Of a stretch of 9,767 nucleotides of DNA, positions 7,775-9,767 are shown in pieces. The notes under the pieces were generated by a model. It was not told the origin of the DNA, did no database searches, and worked only from the letters and a program-made list of their open reading frames with translations. The stretch spans positions 1 through 9,767 of the forward strand of contig CAMLQP010000091.1 of assembly GCA_946482115.1 (NCBI GenBank). The letters run 5' to 3'. The translations under genes and the position numbers were made by a program. This DNA is from an uncultured Comamonadaceae bacterium (GTDB taxonomy: Bacteria > Pseudomonadota > Gammaproteobacteria > Burkholderiales > Burkholderiaceae). Within the stretch, counting starts at the first letter, position 1, and every line of letters begins with the position of its first letter.

Positions 7775-8677
7775 TCAGTGGGAACGGATCATGGTGCCCA
7801 TGGGCTGGTCACCGAGGATTTCCAGCAGCAGCGCGTGCGGCACGCGGCCGTCGAGGATGTGGACCGCCTTGACGCCGCTCTTGGCCGCATCGAGCGCGCC
7901 GGCGATCTTGGGGATCATGCCGCCGCTGATGGTGCCGTCGGCGCAGAGCTCGTCGATGCGACGCATGGTCAGCTCGGGCAGCAGCTGGCCCTGCTTGTCC
8001 AGCACGCCGGGGATGTTGGTGAGCATCAGCAGCTTCTCGGCCTGCAGCACGGTGGCCAGCTTGGCGGCCACCACGTCGGCGTTGATGTTGTAGCTCTCGT
8101 TGTGCTCGCCGAAGCCGATCGGGCTGACCACGGGGATGAAGGCGTCGTCCTGCAGCGACTTCACCACCGAGGGGTCGATGCCCACGATGTCGCCGACCTG
8201 GCCGACGTCGTGCTCGACGTTGGGGTCCTTCTGGTCCAGCATGCGCAACTTGCGCGCGCGGATCAGGCCGCCGTCGCGCCCGGTCAGGCCCACCGCCTTG
8301 CCGCCGGCGCGGTTGATCAGGCCCACGATGTCCTGCTGCACCTCGCCGGCCAGCACCCACTCCACCACTTCCATGGTCTCGGCGTCGGTCACGCGCATGC
8401 CCTGGATGAACTCGCCCTTCTTGCCCAGGCGCTGCAGCAGGGTCTCGATCTGCGGGCCGCCGCCGTGCACCACCACCGGATTGATGCCCACCAGCTTGAG
8501 CAGCACCACGTCCTCGGCGAACGCGGCCTGCAGGGCGGGATCGGTCATGGCGTTGCCGCCGTACTTGATGACCATGGTCCGCCCGTGGTACTGGCGGATG
8601 TACGGCAGGGCCTGGGCCAGGATCTCGGCCTTGTCTCGGGGCGCGACGCGCGCGGAAGCGGGGGTGGTGTCGGTCAT
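7775..8677 (-). CDS. argB: acetylglutamate kinase
   Basis: This 300-aa cytosolic enzyme phosphorylates N-acetyl-L-glutamate with ATP, the second step of arginine biosynthesis. It shows the amino-acid-kinase fold motifs of Arg[10 protein letters not shown] with K38, the glycine loop HGGGPQ at 71-76, GMRVTD with R95, [12 protein letters not shown] at 197-208, [12 protein letters not shown], and GGMIPK ending in K257. The N-terminal helix before the first strand (about residues 14-32, [18 protein letters not shown]) matches arginine-inhibited hexameric enzymes such as that of Pseudomonas aeruginosa (about 301 aa), so feedback inhibition by arginine is likely. The ATG at 8677 has only a weak ribosome site. 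A 50-bp gap separates it from ychF upstream, and slmA begins 10 bp after its stop. No other arginine gene is present. Confidence 0.96.
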   Translation of the reverse strand: MTDTTPASARVAPRDKAEILAQALPYIRQYHGRTMVIKYGGNAMTDPALQAAFAEDVVLLKLVGINPVVVHGGGPQIETLLQRLGKKGEFIQGMRVTDAETMEVVEWVLAGEVQQDIVGLINRAGGKAVGLTGRDGGLIRARKLRMLDQKDPNVEHDVGQVGDIVGIDPSVVKSLQDDAFIPVVSPIGFGEHNESYNINADVVAAKLATVLQAEKLLMLTNIPGVLDKQGQLLPELTMRRIDELCADGTISGGMIPKIAGALDAAKSGVKAVHILDGRVPHALLLEILGDQPMGTMIRSH

Positions 8678-8727
8678 GGCAGCGGGACGTGTGCGGGCAA
8701 ATTGTGCAGCAAGTGCTTACATGTCGG

Positions 8728-9767
8728 CTAGACGTTGAACAGGAAGTTCAGCACGTCGCCGTCCTTGACGACGTATTCCTTGCCTTCGGCGCGCATCTTG
8801 CCCGCGTCCTTGGCGCCCTGTTCGCCCTTGAGGGCGATGTAGTCGTCGAAGGCGATGGTCTGGGCGCGGATGAAGCCGCGCTCGAAGTCGCCGTGAATCA
8901 CGCCGGCCGCCTGCGGGGCGGTGTCGCCGATGTGGATGGTCCAGGCGCGCACCTCCTTCACACCGGCGGTGAAGTAGGTCTGCAGGCCCAGCAGCTTGAA
9001 GCCGGCGCGGATCAGGCGGTTCAGGCCCGGTTCGTCCTGGCCCAGTTCCTTGAGGAATTCCAGCCGGTCGGCGTCGTCCATCTCGGCCAGCTCGGCCTCG
9101 ATCTTGGCGCAGATGGCCACCACCGGCGCGTTCTGCGCAGCGGCGTATTCGCGCAGCCGGTCCAGGAAGGGGTTGTTCTCGAAGCCATCCTCGGCCACGT
9201 TGCCCACGAACATGGCGGGCTTGGCGGTGATCAGGCACAGCGGCTTGAGCAGCACCTTGTCCTGGTCGCTGAGGTCCAGCGCGCGCACGGGCTTGCCCTC
9301 GTTGAGCACGGCCTGGACCTTGGTCAGGATCTGCACCAGCGCCGCGGCTTCCTTGTCGTTGCCGCTCTTGGCGGCCTTGGTGTAGCGCTGCAGGCTTTTT
9401 TCCACCGTGGCCAGGTCGGCCAGGCACAGCTCGGTCTGGATCACCTCGATGTCGGCGATGGGGTCGACCTTGTTGGCCACGTGGATGACGTTCTCGTCCT
9501 CGAAGCAGCGCACCACGTTGACGATGGCGTCGGTCTCGCGGATGTGGGCCAGGAACTGGTTGCCCAGGCCTTCGCCCTTGGAGGCACCGGCCACCAGACC
9601 GGCGATGTCCACGAACTCGACGATGGCCGGCACGATGCGCTCGGGCTTGACGATCTCGGCCAGCTGCGCCAGACGCGGATCGGGCACCTCCACCACGCCC
9701 ACGTTGGGTTCAATGGTGCAGAAGGGGTAGTTCTCCGCCGCAATGCCGGCCTTGGTCAGGGCGTTGA
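8728..9767 (-). CDS. ychF: redox-regulated/ribosome-binding ATPase YchF (Obg-like), 5' end cut by window
   Basis: The visible 345 residues correspond to about residues 20-364 of YchF, so only about 19 residues carrying the start and the P-loop (G1) lie beyond the right edge. The first visible residues, [21 protein letters not shown], align directly with E. coli YchF from memory. Key parts by expected full-length numbering are: the G3 region [21 protein letters not shown] (DIAG about 72-75); NVAED at about 208-212 in the G4 position, where classical GTPases have NKxD, fitting the ATP preference known for YchF; a coiled-coil helical insert at about 125-175; and a C-terminal TGS domain from about 280 to the end ([17 protein letters not shown] ... 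[12 protein letters not shown]). YchF binds ribosomes and is linked to oxidative stress responses. An in-frame GTG at 9702 is internal and not the true start. Confidence 0.96.
   Translation of the reverse strand, partial: NALTKAGIAAENYPFCTIEPNVGVVEVPDPRLAQLAEIVKPERIVPAIVEFVDIAGLVAGASKGEGLGNQFLAHIRETDAIVNVVRCFEDENVIHVANKVDPIADIEVIQTELCLADLATVEKSLQRYTKAAKSGNDKEAAALVQILTKVQAVLNEGKPVRALDLSDQDKVLLKPLCLITAKPAMFVGNVAEDGFENNPFLDRLREYAAAQNAPVVAICAKIEAELAEMDDADRLEFLKELGQDEPGLNRLIRAGFKLLGLQTYFTAGVKEVRAWTIHIGDTAPQAAGVIHGDFERGFIRAQTIAFDDYIALKGEQGAKDAGKMRAEGKEYVVKDGDVLNFLFNV

Noticed and set aside
7601..8731. Plus-strand open frame of 376 codons opposite argB and the 5' part of slmA
   Set aside because: Same shadow signature, opposite a textbook ArgB sequence.

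Overview
The window is a very GC-rich bacterial chromosome segment in which every supported gene lies on the minus strand. Gene content and protein style fit a betaproteobacterium of the Burkholderiales, most likely the Comamonadaceae (Acidovorax/Hydrogenophaga/Variovorax-like). The clues are a ~600-aa acyl-CoA dehydrogenase next to a DUF2147 protein and a ~800-aa HAD/enoyl-CoA hydratase fusion, and an SlmA-like regulator directly after argB. The family placement is inference; no rRNA or other marker is present.

In transcription order (right to left), the right end holds three housekeeping genes: ychF (5' end cut by the window edge), argB (N-acetylglutamate kinase, arginine biosynthesis) and slmA (TetR-fold nucleoid-occlusion factor). 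argB and slmA are 10 bp apart and probably co-transcribed. A 160-bp non-coding gap (6939-7098) follows. It carries a CTAG-containing inverted repeat and a palindrome, GAACG-GT-CGTTC, that looks like a TetR-family operator.

The middle and left of the window are a five-gene fatty-acid beta-oxidation operon with gaps of only 16-39 bp: a TetR regulator, an acyl-CoA dehydrogenase (E443 catalytic base), a small exported DUF2147 protein, a bifunctional 3-hydroxyacyl-CoA dehydrogenase/enoyl-CoA hydratase, and an acetyl-CoA C-acyltransferase (C95/H358/C388). The enzymes cover all four reactions of one beta-oxidation turn: oxidation, hydration, second oxidation and thiolysis. The regulator sits first in the operon behind the palindrome, which suggests autoregulated, acyl-CoA-responsive control. 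The operon ends in a strong intrinsic terminator with a cUUCGg loop at 304-333. Just beyond it, an alpha/beta hydrolase gene begins and runs off the left edge.

I found no mobile element, CRISPR array, tRNA, rRNA or clear sign of horizontal transfer, and no wholly new system. The points most worth a second look are the exported DUF2147 protein inside a cytosolic catabolic operon, the operator/promoter overlap with no Shine-Dalgarno before the TetR gene, the unexplained inverted repeat upstream of it, and the terminator that abuts the next gene's ribosome binding site.
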